A stretch of DNA of 64,000 nucleotides from assembly GCA_024279425.1 (NCBI GenBank), contig JAJRRO010000020.1, positions 157,971 to 221,970 on the forward strand, read 5' to 3'. Below are positions 55,276 through 63,379 of the stretch, piece after piece; position 1 is the first letter of the stretch, and the number at the start of each line of letters is the position of its first letter. Source of the DNA: Bacteroidota bacterium (GTDB lineage Bacteria; Bacteroidota; Bacteroidia; Flavobacteriales; Flavobacteriaceae). The notes beneath the pieces are model-generated. The model searched no databases and had not been told where the DNA came from. It saw nothing but the letters and a program-made list of their open reading frames with translations. The translations under genes were made by a program, and so were the position numbers.

Positions 55276-55695
55276 ATGAAGAGGTCGTTTTTAGTTTTAT
55301 GTGCCGTTTTGGCATCCTTTGCTTTTAACTCGTGTGATTTGAACGATGATGACGTAAACTTTCATTTTGTTCCCCTGCAAATTGTAAGTGTGGATTTACC
55401 TGACTTTTTTGTTTTTAATGAGACTTTTATCATCAAGGTAACTTATATAATACCGAATACATGCACCTTCTTTGAAGGTTTTGATTTTGCAAAGCCCGAA
55501 TTGACCACCCGCGAGGTTGTTGTCGTAGGTTTTCAGCGAACGGATCAAGAAGCATGCACGGATATAGCCGAAGAAAGGGAGACAACATTCGAATTTATCG
55601 TAGTACATGACGAACCCTATTTATTTAAGTTTTGGCAGGGTGAGGATGAGAATGGCGAGCAACAGTATTTAGAAATTGAGGTTCCTATGAACTGA
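55276..55695 (+). CDS. Small lipoprotein of unknown function
   Basis: A 139-residue exported lipoprotein (lipobox AFNSC, Cys20). After an acidic linker (DLNDDDVN) come beta strands, among them VDLPDFFVFNETFIIKVTY and TFEFIVVHDEPYLFKFWQG. I do not recognise a family. It lies in the same frame as, and 27 bases before, the sigma factor, so the two are likely co-transcribed; a role as an envelope sensor would be guesswork. Confidence 0.75.
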   Translation: MKRSFLVLCAVLASFAFNSCDLNDDDVNFHFVPLQIVSVDLPDFFVFNETFIIKVTYIIPNTCTFFEGFDFAKPELTTREVVVVGFQRTDQEACTDIAEERETTFEFIVVHDEPYLFKFWQGEDENGEQQYLEIEVPMN

Positions 55696-55722
55696 ACAAG
55701 TATAGTAATCTTAACCAACATT

Positions 55723-56289
55723 TTGAGTCTGAAAGAACTCATAGACAAGTGTAAAAAAGGCGATAGAAAGGCACAAGAACAGTTATATCGGAAATATTCC
55801 AATATACTGTTCGGTATCTGTCTTAAATATTCGCGCACCAAAACGGAGGCCGAAGATAGCCTTCACGATAGCTTTATGGTCATTTTCGAAAAGATTGGTC
55901 AATATAAGTCCAAAGGCTCATTTGAAGGATGGACCAAACGTATTACCATAAATACAATATTGCAAAAATATAGAAAGGAAGAATACCTAAAGGTTGTCTC
56001 CGAGAACATTGAAGAAGAAGAGGAAATAGAAACCAGTTATTCTGATATTGGGCTTCAGACGCTTTTAAAGTACATTCAAGAATTACCCAACAAATATCGA
56101 ATGACATTTAATTTATACGTGTTGGACGGTTATTCCCATAAAGAGATAAGTGAACTCTTGGGAACATCATCTGGTACATCAAAATCAAATCTTGCCCGTG
56201 CAAGAATGATTCTAAAAGAAAGAATAGAAAACGAAACATCAAAATCAATAATCGGCATTTTATGTATTGCCTTGGGAATGCATATGTGA
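55723..56289 (+). CDS. ECF-type RNA polymerase sigma-70 factor
   Basis: A 188-residue sigma factor. Region 2 is seen in RKAQEQLYRKYSNILFGICL and AEDSLHDSFMVIFEKIGQYKS; region 4 has LPNKYRMTFNLYVLDGYSHK with the HTH EISELLGTSSGTSKSNLARAR. The start is TTG at 55723: the frame upstream is open only to the stop of the preceding gene and holds no ATG, and the first inner Met is too far in. A fused anti-sigma-like/outer-membrane protein follows 57 bases later and is the likely partner. Confidence 0.92.
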   Translation: MSLKELIDKCKKGDRKAQEQLYRKYSNILFGICLKYSRTKTEAEDSLHDSFMVIFEKIGQYKSKGSFEGWTKRITINTILQKYRKEEYLKVVSENIEEEEEIETSYSDIGLQTLLKYIQELPNKYRMTFNLYVLDGYSHKEISELLGTSSGTSKSNLARARMILKERIENETSKSIIGILCIALGMHM

Positions 56290-56346
56290 GTACGTATTCC
56301 CCGTAATTGAAACAAGAAACATGAACATTGCTTAATTAATAGCAAA

Positions 56347-57792
56347 ATGAGTAAAAAAAACCTGGACCAATTATTCCGAGAGAAATTCGAGGATTTTACA
56401 GACGTCCCTACAGAAAAAGTCTGGAAATCTATTGAGGCCTCTTTGGATAAAAAGAAAAAAAACCGAAAGGTTATCCCCATTTGGTGGAAACTTGGCGGTA
56501 TTGCCGCGGCGTTGGCAATTGGATTATTCCTTATTAACCCCTTTAAGGGTAATGTTGAAATAAATCCAACAATAACGAATACCGAAAACTCCAATAATAA
56601 GGATAAGGATGATAAGGCCCTTGACCCTATTGGTATTAAAGATACTCCTCAAGTAACCGGAATCGAAGCTTCGAAAACCAACTCAGAAGGTAGTGAAGCT
56701 AATCAACAAAAGAAAAGCACTAATAACGCTTCTCTCGCCATAATCAAATCTGGAGACCCTATTAAAAAGGAGGAACAAAAGCAAAATGAAGCTATTGCCA
56801 ATACCATTTTACAAGAGAAAGAAACAGCATCGGAGATAGCTCAAACAACTTCTGAACGTAAGGCCTTGGATGCCAATACGGTTGAAGATAAAATCGCAAG
56901 TGGAAAAAACAATTCAGATAAAGAAACTTTGGACAATATTTCCAAAAATTTGAAAGAAAGAATCGACCAGATAGCTACAGATGAAGCAGTAACGATTACT
57001 GATAAAAAATCAATATTTGATGAAATTGCCAAACAAAATGAAGAAGAGGAGGTTGTTATAGCCACCCCACAGGGCAGATGGTCTGCCGGTCCTAGCGTGG
57101 CACCTGTTTATTTTAATGGTATGGGTGAAGGTTCTCCCGTTCATCCTATATTCGTTCCCAATTCAAAATCTGGTGATGTTAGCTTAAGTTATGGACTTAC
57201 GGTTTCCTATAAGATAAATAAGAAACTATCTGTAAAAACAGGTATTCATAAAGTGGATTATGGTTATAATACCAACGATGTAGAATTCTCGTCCTCTTTG
57301 GAAAGCTTCGCCGGGGGCCAGTTAAGCAATATAGATTATAGCCCCACCTCTAGAAATATCATTGTTGAAAGTAAGGCGGACAATAATACGTTTACTGCAT
57401 CTAAAGAAACCCTAGCACAGGATCCATCCTTATATGGCATAATGGCACAGCAATTGGGGTATTTGGAAGTTCCTATTGAACTAAACTATGCGCTATTGGA
57501 TAACAAATTTGGGATTAATCTTATAGGTGGACTTAGTTCCTTATTTTTAATGGACAATGCGGTAACCTTGACCTCAGGCGAATTAATTGCCGAAATGGGA
57601 GAGGCAAATAACGTAAACAAAGTGAATTTTAGCACCAATGTAGGTTTTGGTCTTAATTACAAGTTCACTCCAAAAATACAGTTTAATGTAGAGCCTGTTT
57701 TTAAATATCAATTAAACACCTTTTCAGAAACCTCTGGTAATTTCAAGCCCTTTACCATAGGTATTTATAGCGGCCTTAATTTTAGACTCTAA
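56347..57792 (+). CDS. Possible anti-sigma/outer-membrane barrel fusion
   Basis: A 481-residue protein with an unusual order. Residues 1-45 are a charged cytoplasmic segment (NLDQLFREKFEDFTDVPTEK then VWKSIEASLDKKKKN) of the type found at the start of Bacteroidota anti-sigma proteins; 47-62 is a membrane helix (WWKLGGIAAALAIGLFLI). A 170-residue low-complexity linker rich in K, E, N, S follows, then about 230 residues of alternating strands (GRWSAGPSVAPVYFNGMG to IGIYSGLNFRL) ending in aromatic-x-Leu as outer-membrane barrels do. It follows the ECF sigma gene. A trans-envelope sigma control protein is the natural inference; it is unproven. Confidence 0.75.
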   Translation: MSKKNLDQLFREKFEDFTDVPTEKVWKSIEASLDKKKKNRKVIPIWWKLGGIAAALAIGLFLINPFKGNVEINPTITNTENSNNKDKDDKALDPIGIKDTPQVTGIEASKTNSEGSEANQQKKSTNNASLAIIKSGDPIKKEEQKQNEAIANTILQEKETASEIAQTTSERKALDANTVEDKIASGKNNSDKETLDNISKNLKERIDQIATDEAVTITDKKSIFDEIAKQNEEEEVVIATPQGRWSAGPSVAPVYFNGMGEGSPVHPIFVPNSKSGDVSLSYGLTVSYKINKKLSVKTGIHKVDYGYNTNDVEFSSSLESFAGGQLSNIDYSPTSRNIIVESKADNNTFTASKETLAQDPSLYGIMAQQLGYLEVPIELNYALLDNKFGINLIGGLSSLFLMDNAVTLTSGELIAEMGEANNVNKVNFSTNVGFGLNYKFTPKIQFNVEPVFKYQLNTFSETSGNFKPFTIGIYSGLNFRL

Positions 57793-57808
57793 AGAAGTTG
57801 GTTAGGTA

Positions 57809-57866
57809 GGTCATTGTGAGGACAATGACCTTAAAAGCTCTGACAGTCTTGTCAGAGCTTTTTTTG
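57809..57866 (+). terminator. Double hairpin terminator
   Basis: First a perfect stem GGTCATTGT/ACAATGACC (57809-57830), then AGCTCTGAC/GTCAGAGCT (57836-57859) followed by seven T. The second is a textbook terminator for the sigma factor operon. Confidence 0.88.
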
Positions 57867-57948
57867 CTTGCACAAATTCAACACCCCAATGGAAGGTAAA
57901 AATGATACATTGCACGAGAAAGATTAATCCGTAACCATTGGTAATTGA

Positions 57949-58467
57949 ATGAAAGCCATTGAAACAAAACGATTATTGATAGAAGAAGGAGGGCTTGAAG
58001 ATTCCTCTTTCATTTTTAAATTATTGAACAGTCCAACATGGATTGAATGTATTGGCGATCGGGGTATCCAAACCATAGAGGATGCAGAAAATTATATTCA
58101 AAAAAGTTTATTGGACAGCTATGTGAAGAATGGTTTTGGCCTCTATAAAGTAAGCCTTAAGGCAACTAAAGAACCTGTTGGGTTATGTGGGTTTCTGCAA
58201 CGCGATTACCTAGAAAGTGTTGATATTGGCTACGCTATACTTCCAGCTTTCGAAAGTAGGGGTTATGCATTTGAAGCTGCCAAAGCCATAATAGAATATG
58301 GAATGTCTACTCTAAAATTAAAATCCATTTTGGCAATCACTTCCCAAAATAACACTAGATCACAAAAGCTTTTGAAAAAGATTGGTTTACTGAAAAAGGG
58401 AACAATAAAACCCCCAGGGGAAGAAACCGAAGTGCTTTTGTATTCTAATCAAGATTCCTTTAATTAG
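57949..58467 (+). CDS. GNAT-family N-acetyltransferase (RimJ/RimL type)
   Basis: A 172-residue acetyltransferase with the RimJ/RimL-like opening KAIETKRLLIEEGGLED and a CoA-binding region DIGYAILPAFESRGYAFEAA, then ILAITSQNNTRSQKLLKKIG. It may acetylate protein or small-molecule amines. It converges on plsC with an 8-base overlap of the ends. Confidence 0.9.
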   Translation: MKAIETKRLLIEEGGLEDSSFIFKLLNSPTWIECIGDRGIQTIEDAENYIQKSLLDSYVKNGFGLYKVSLKATKEPVGLCGFLQRDYLESVDIGYAILPAFESRGYAFEAAKAIIEYGMSTLKLKSILAITSQNNTRSQKLLKKIGLLKKGTIKPPGEETEVLLYSNQDSFN

Positions 58468-59200
58468 CCTCGGTCAATTCCTTTAATATTACATTTCGTA
58501 CTTCTTCTCGCAATGTTGACTTATCCTCATCCTCTAAAATTCCAGTTTCAAAAAAGGAATGCACCTTTGCCCTAAGTAACCCTGGGGCCCCGCTTAAGAG
58601 AGTAAAGGAGAATCTTCTTTTATTGTCATAGAATGTTATGGGTACCACAGGAATCTTATGGGCAATGGCCATTTTAAAAGCCCCATCTTTAAAGTTATCC
58701 AAGACAATATGCTCATCCGGAACTCCGCCTTCAGGAAAAATACAAATACTGAGGCCCTGATCCAACCTGCGCCGGGCCCTCCGATAGACCCCAGTTCTAC
58801 TTCTACTATCATTCCGATCCACCAAGATGCATACGCGTTTATAGAAAAATCCGAACAAAGGAATCTTTGCAAGTTCTTTTTTACCCACAAAAACAAATGG
58901 ATTTCTACAAATGCGTAACATCAACATAATATCGAACATACTGCTATGATTGGCCACCAACATATAGCTTTTACCTTTTTGTTGGCGCTCTTCCCGAATA
59001 ACCCTCTGAGGACACCCCATTCCCAATAAAATAGGCCTTGCCCAAAGATTTCTGGCCATCCAAAAAAATTGGGGATACCACCTTTCAGAGAGTGAGGACA
59101 CAACCAATACTGGGAGAAACAGGAGTATTGGTACTATGACCATAATACAAAACCAAATACGATACAGAATATGCCCTATGTTCTTAATGGTTTTTCGCAT
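58460..59200 (-). CDS. plsC: 1-acyl-sn-glycerol-3-phosphate acyltransferase (PlsC family)
   Basis: A 246-residue inner-membrane enzyme making phosphatidic acid. An N-terminal helix (about 8-32) is followed by the NHSSMFD motif (HX4D), the block GKKELAKIPLFGFFYKR, and FPEGG; all active-site motifs are present. Other HX4D acyltransferases, such as those for lipid modification, are less likely by length. It is encoded alone and divergent from trpS. Confidence 0.9.
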   Translation of the reverse strand: MRKTIKNIGHILYRIWFCIMVIVPILLFLPVLVVSSLSERWYPQFFWMARNLWARPILLGMGCPQRVIREERQQKGKSYMLVANHSSMFDIMLMLRICRNPFVFVGKKELAKIPLFGFFYKRVCILVDRNDSRSRTGVYRRARRRLDQGLSICIFPEGGVPDEHIVLDNFKDGAFKMAIAHKIPVVPITFYDNKRRFSFTLLSGAPGLLRAKVHSFFETGILEDEDKSTLREEVRNVILKELTEAN

Positions 59201-59272
59201 TGATCAAAAATAACAATTTACCATGGTTATTTATGATTTGTTTTACCTTTGTGCCTCTTTGAAACCAATTGC

Positions 59273-60241
59273 ATGGCAAGAATATTAACAGGTATACAAA
59301 GTACGGGGGTTCCGCACTTAGGAAATATTTTGGGAGCAATAGCGCCTGCTATTAAAATGGCCCAAGATCCAAAAAACGAATCATTTCTTTTTATAGCTGA
59401 TATGCATTCATTGACCCAAGTCAAAAACGGGGACGAACTCAGGAACAATACATATGCCACAGCTGCCACTTGGCTGGCTTTTGGGCTCGATATTGAGAAA
59501 ACTGTTTTTTATCGCCAAAGCGATGTTCCGCAGGTCACGGAATTGGCTTGGTACCTAAGTTGCTTTTTTCCCTATCAACGATTAACACTTGCCCACTCTT
59601 TTAAAGATAAGGCCGACCGCTTGGAAGACGTGAATGCAGGTTTATTCAATTACCCAATGCTTATGGCGGCTGATATCCTCCTCTACGATGCCAACATAGT
59701 ACCCGTGGGCAAGGATCAAATGCAACATTTGGAAATGACACGGGATGTGGCCTCACGCTTTCATGCCCAATTGGGAGAAACTTTCGTACTACCCGAGGGC
59801 AAGGTACATGAAGATACTATGTATGTCCCAGGTACCGACGGGCAGAAAATGAGCAAGAGCAAGGGGAACCTTATTAACCTGTTCCAAACGGATAAGAAAT
59901 TACGCAAACAATTGATGGGCATCAAGACAGACAGCACACCCATGGAAGACCCCAAAGACCCGGATACCGATAACGTCTTTGCACTTTACAAAATTCTTGC
60001 AGCCGATGAGCAAATTGCCGAAATGCGATCAAATTATGAAGGGGGTAATTACGGCTATGGCCATGCCAAGCAAGCCCTTTATGAAGTGATTTTAGAAAAG
60101 TTCGGTACAGCACGGGAGAAATTTGAGTACTACATGACCCATTTGGACGAAGTTGACCATGCCCTTGAAATTGGAGCAGAAAAAGCCAAAAAAGTGGCAG
60201 ATGAGGTCTTAAGCAGAGTACGTAGCAAACTGGGTTATTAG
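59273..60241 (+). CDS. trpS: Tryptophanyl-tRNA synthetase
   Basis: A 322-residue class I synthetase that charges tRNA-Trp. The Met at 59273 gives the usual MARILTGIQSTG opening; the HIGH-like site is PHLGN and the KMSKS loop is KMSKSKGN, with DADI-like MAADILLYDANIVPVGKDQ between. The C-terminus ends RVRSKLGY. A second, diverged copy of the last 31 codons of a trpS gene stands at 63221-63316, three kilobases downstream. Confidence 0.96.
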   Translation: MARILTGIQSTGVPHLGNILGAIAPAIKMAQDPKNESFLFIADMHSLTQVKNGDELRNNTYATAATWLAFGLDIEKTVFYRQSDVPQVTELAWYLSCFFPYQRLTLAHSFKDKADRLEDVNAGLFNYPMLMAADILLYDANIVPVGKDQMQHLEMTRDVASRFHAQLGETFVLPEGKVHEDTMYVPGTDGQKMSKSKGNLINLFQTDKKLRKQLMGIKTDSTPMEDPKDPDTDNVFALYKILAADEQIAEMRSNYEGGNYGYGHAKQALYEVILEKFGTAREKFEYYMTHLDEVDHALEIGAEKAKKVADEVLSRVRSKLGY

Positions 60242-60625
60242 TTTTATCACTACAATATAGTTTCTGGTTCATTGATGTCCGGGAAAAAATCATTGAGTTG
60301 CACAAGCCCTGTTAAAATAGGGAATCCGGCGTTTTTTATAACTGACCCTTTGCTTTTTTCAAAACTGGTACTCAATGGTCCGGATCTAAGATTTATATTT
60401 GAGACATAATGATCTTCAATTTGTCACAGACAAGTCTTTCGTCTTATATCTTGCAGCGAAGCGGTCTATAGTCTTTAACCGGACATTAATGTTTCTAGTT
60501 CATAGTTTTAGTTAAAATTGTGCGATTTGCGGTATAGTTTTTGTTCACTTTCCTTTGTTAGGAAACAATGAAATCGAGACAAGTTGACCTTAACTTTATC
60601 GCCAGCCATAAAACTTTTTTAACTC
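60242..60625. other. Gap between trpS and the MG2/plug gene
   Basis: No gene seen. The sequence is AT-rich, with a CCCT/AGGG pair near 60310 that may be a weak terminator for trpS, and a stretch near 60490-60515 of the loose TTCTAGTT-TAGTTTTAG type that recurs in part at 63341-63365. No clear promoter for the next gene was found; TAGTTTTT at 60532 is one base off the -7 consensus without a good -33. Confidence 0.45.
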
Positions 60626-63136
60626 ATGAAAACTCCAACTAACACCTATCAATACGCTAAAACACTACCCATATTTAATCTTAAAATAAAATGTATTGTA
60701 TTTTTTCTTTTACTAGGGTCCTTCCTCAATAGCCAAAATCAAGTGACCTTAGTGCAATCCGATATGGCAAGCGATCCATTTATTAGGGAATTGGATTCTA
60801 GCGTAACTCGGTACAACTATCACAATCCCGTGGAAAAGGTGTATCTGCATACAGACAGAGACCTGTTCTCCTCTGGGGAAAATCTATGGTATAAGGCTTA
60901 TGCCGTTTTAGGGGAGCATCACCAATTTTCATTGGCCAGTAAGGTCATTCATGTAGACCTTATTGGTCCCAATACTGAAATCTTGGTTTCTCAGACAAAC
61001 GAACTCTTTGATGGCAAGGCCATTGGTTCCATAGCACTTCCCAAAAACCTCCCCGCAGGAAATTACCAGCTACGGGCCTATACCAATTGGATGCGGAATT
61101 TTGATCATGATTTCTTTTTTACAAAAATGGTACAGGTGGTCGGAGCAACAGATATGCCCCCTCCTCCTCAGAATATTTCGGATGCAATCGACTTGCAGTT
61201 CTTCCCCGAGGGAGGACATGCCGTGGCAGGCCTTCTGGGACAGGTAGCCTTTAAAGCCATTGGGAGTGACGGGCTTGACAGAAAAATTCGGGGTTATATC
61301 AAGGATTCAGAGGGGAAACCCGTGATCCATTTGGGCACCATTACGAGAGGGAGTGGTTTTTTCTACCTCCAGCCCAAGTTGGGTGAAAATTATATCGCTA
61401 TCTTGGACGATGGCTCGGAATATCCCCTACCAAAAATTATGGATCAAGGGTATACCATGACCATAAATAATACAGGCCAAAAAAACATCAAGGTCAAAAT
61501 ACAGTCTACTGAACCCTTAAGGAAGGGACCCTTCTATATCATAGGACATATAAACAACAAAAAATATTATCAAGGCAGTTTTGAATTTGAAAATCAGGAA
61601 ACTCTTAGTTTTGAGATTCCAAAAAACGGAATTCCAAGTGGTGTACTGGCACTCACCCTTTTTGATCAGAACAAGAAACCTTGGTGCGAAAGGGTGGTAT
61701 TTATCAACAATCAGGAAGGGTTGGTGATAAATGCAAAAATCAGCCTTGAAAAAATATCGAAAAGAAATGAAATCGCAGTCGACATTAATGTTACCGATAC
61801 TAATGGAAAACCGGTCTCCACAGAACTTTCCCTGTCCATAACCGATGAAGGTCAAGTAGTGAAAAACCTCAATTCAGGGAATATATTGACCCACCTTTTA
61901 TTGCAATCCGATATCCAAGGGCATATTCAAAATCCAGGGCTTCTTTTTAAAGATCAAAATAGATTGACTCTACATGCCATGGATTTGGTAATGCTGACCC
62001 ATGGCTGGCGTAAGTTCCCATGGCAGGAGATTCACGAAGGCACCCTCCCCACCAAGGAATTCGACTTCGCAAAAGGACTCACCATATCGGGCCTGGCCAG
62101 AGACGGGTTTGATAAACGTTTGAAAAATGTAGATCTCAACATAATTGCCAAATCTGGTGACATTGTGGGCATGTTGTCCACAAAAACGGAGCAGGATGGG
62201 AAATTCTTAATACCCGATTTTAATTTCAACGGCACCACCCGAATCGTGTTCAATGCGATAAGTAGTACAAAAAAGCCCTTGAACGTGAAGGTGACCCTTG
62301 ATAGCAATAGAATATCGGTGCCCCCGTCGCATTTTAAAAGCCACTTCATAATGGGCAATACCAAGGAGGTAACGAAATATGCCGATTTTTCATCGACCCG
62401 AAAAAATATGCGCCTTTTATATGATTACGATAATACCACGGAGCTTGAAGAGGTCGTTGTGACAAAAATAATTCCGAAAAAGATAGAGGCCTCTATGCCT
62501 TCTACTCTAGGCCAGACCCCGGATGTTACCTTGCACACAAAAGACACACGTGAATCAGGTCTAAGCTTAATGGACTTTGTATCAAGATTTGCAGGTGTAA
62601 CGGTCTATGGGTCCTTTCCATACATTGCCGTAAGTATACGTGGGCGTGGCGCTCCGTTGTGGATACTCAATGGTGTTCCGGTCGGTAACGATATTGGAAG
62701 TTTAAAACCAAGTGTACCTGCCCAAATTGCTTCAATGGACATCTCTAATGTTGAAAGGGTAGAGCTGCTGAAAGGTCCTTCTGCGGCCATTTGGGGTTCA
62801 AGGGGTGGCAACGGTGTCTTTCTGGTCTATACCAAAAGAGGTGGTGGAAGTGAACTTAAACTCTCCCCCGAATTTGACATTACGGGGCATACGGCAGAAA
62901 GGGAGTTTTATTCCCCTAATTATAGCGTAAAATTGGACAGACACAGTTTCCCGGACTATCGTGCTACCCTATATTGGAACCCTACTTTTAGGACAGATAA
63001 CAATGGGAATGCCAAGCTCTTGTTCTATAATTCAGACAATGCTGAACAAATACAAGTGGCTATCGAAGGACTTTCTGATGAGGGCAAACCTGGAGCCTAT
63101 CTTAAGACCTTCGGTGATAAGGAGGAAAAGCTATGA
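60626..63136 (+). CDS. MG2-domain protein with TonB-receptor plug domain
   Basis: An 836-residue exported protein. A signal anchor or peptide lies at about residues 21-37. Residues about 60-160 form an MG2-like alpha-2-macroglobulin domain (VEKVYLHTDRDLFSSGENLWYK is its hallmark), further Ig-like domains follow to about 580, and the plug domain is at about 640-750 (FVSRFAGVTVYGS, SIRGRGAPLWILNGVPVG, NVERVELLKGPSAAIWGSRG, GGNGVFLVYTKRGGG). No barrel follows. Such proteins are common in Bacteroidota, role unknown, perhaps a partner of SusC-like systems. Its stop overlaps the start of a broken reading frame. Confidence 0.87.
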   Translation: MKTPTNTYQYAKTLPIFNLKIKCIVFFLLLGSFLNSQNQVTLVQSDMASDPFIRELDSSVTRYNYHNPVEKVYLHTDRDLFSSGENLWYKAYAVLGEHHQFSLASKVIHVDLIGPNTEILVSQTNELFDGKAIGSIALPKNLPAGNYQLRAYTNWMRNFDHDFFFTKMVQVVGATDMPPPPQNISDAIDLQFFPEGGHAVAGLLGQVAFKAIGSDGLDRKIRGYIKDSEGKPVIHLGTITRGSGFFYLQPKLGENYIAILDDGSEYPLPKIMDQGYTMTINNTGQKNIKVKIQSTEPLRKGPFYIIGHINNKKYYQGSFEFENQETLSFEIPKNGIPSGVLALTLFDQNKKPWCERVVFINNQEGLVINAKISLEKISKRNEIAVDINVTDTNGKPVSTELSLSITDEGQVVKNLNSGNILTHLLLQSDIQGHIQNPGLLFKDQNRLTLHAMDLVMLTHGWRKFPWQEIHEGTLPTKEFDFAKGLTISGLARDGFDKRLKNVDLNIIAKSGDIVGMLSTKTEQDGKFLIPDFNFNGTTRIVFNAISSTKKPLNVKVTLDSNRISVPPSHFKSHFIMGNTKEVTKYADFSSTRKNMRLLYDYDNTTELEEVVVTKIIPKKIEASMPSTLGQTPDVTLHTKDTRESGLSLMDFVSRFAGVTVYGSFPYIAVSIRGRGAPLWILNGVPVGNDIGSLKPSVPAQIASMDISNVERVELLKGPSAAIWGSRGGNGVFLVYTKRGGGSELKLSPEFDITGHTAEREFYSPNYSVKLDRHSFPDYRATLYWNPTFRTDNNGNAKLLFYNSDNAEQIQVAIEGLSDEGKPGAYLKTFGDKEEKL

Positions 63137-63220
63137 AATCCATTTTTTATTAACATAACTACCTTTTGTACTTGTATTGGGTCTTGGCAATACCCAAGAA
63201 AAATCCGATGATTATATCCC
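63133..63220 (+). pseudogene. Decayed 5' end of a secreted-protein gene
   Basis: ATG at 63133 overlaps the MG2/plug stop (ATGA), as in an operon. The frame MKSIFY stops at 63151; with one added base in the T run the text reads MKSIFLLT, a TAA, then LPFVLVLGLGNTQEKSDDY, which looks like a signal peptide followed by a mature start. It ends at the join with the trpS remnant at 63221. The gene's identity cannot be known from so little. Confidence 0.45.
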
Positions 63221-63316
63221 TATTTGGATGAGGTTGACCAGGCTCTTAAAATTGGTGCTGAAAAAGCTAAAAGAGTTGCCAATGAAGCTTTAGCAAGGGT
63301 AAGGAATAAGTATTAG
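63221..63316 (+). pseudogene. Second 3' end of a trpS gene (31 codons plus stop)
   Basis: The translation YLDEVDQALKIGAEKAK then RVANEALARVRNKY and a stop matches the end of the intact TrpS, HLDEVDHALEIGAEKAK then KVADEVLSRVRSKLGY, with about 21 of 31 residues equal. At DNA level the two copies are clearly diverged, so this is not a recent copy of the local gene. It has no start and is a remnant. Confidence 0.85.
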
Positions 63317-63379
63317 TTTTTATAATTTCCAGTCAATTTGTGGCTTCTAGTTTGTAACTTTAGCTAAAGTGTCTAGTTT

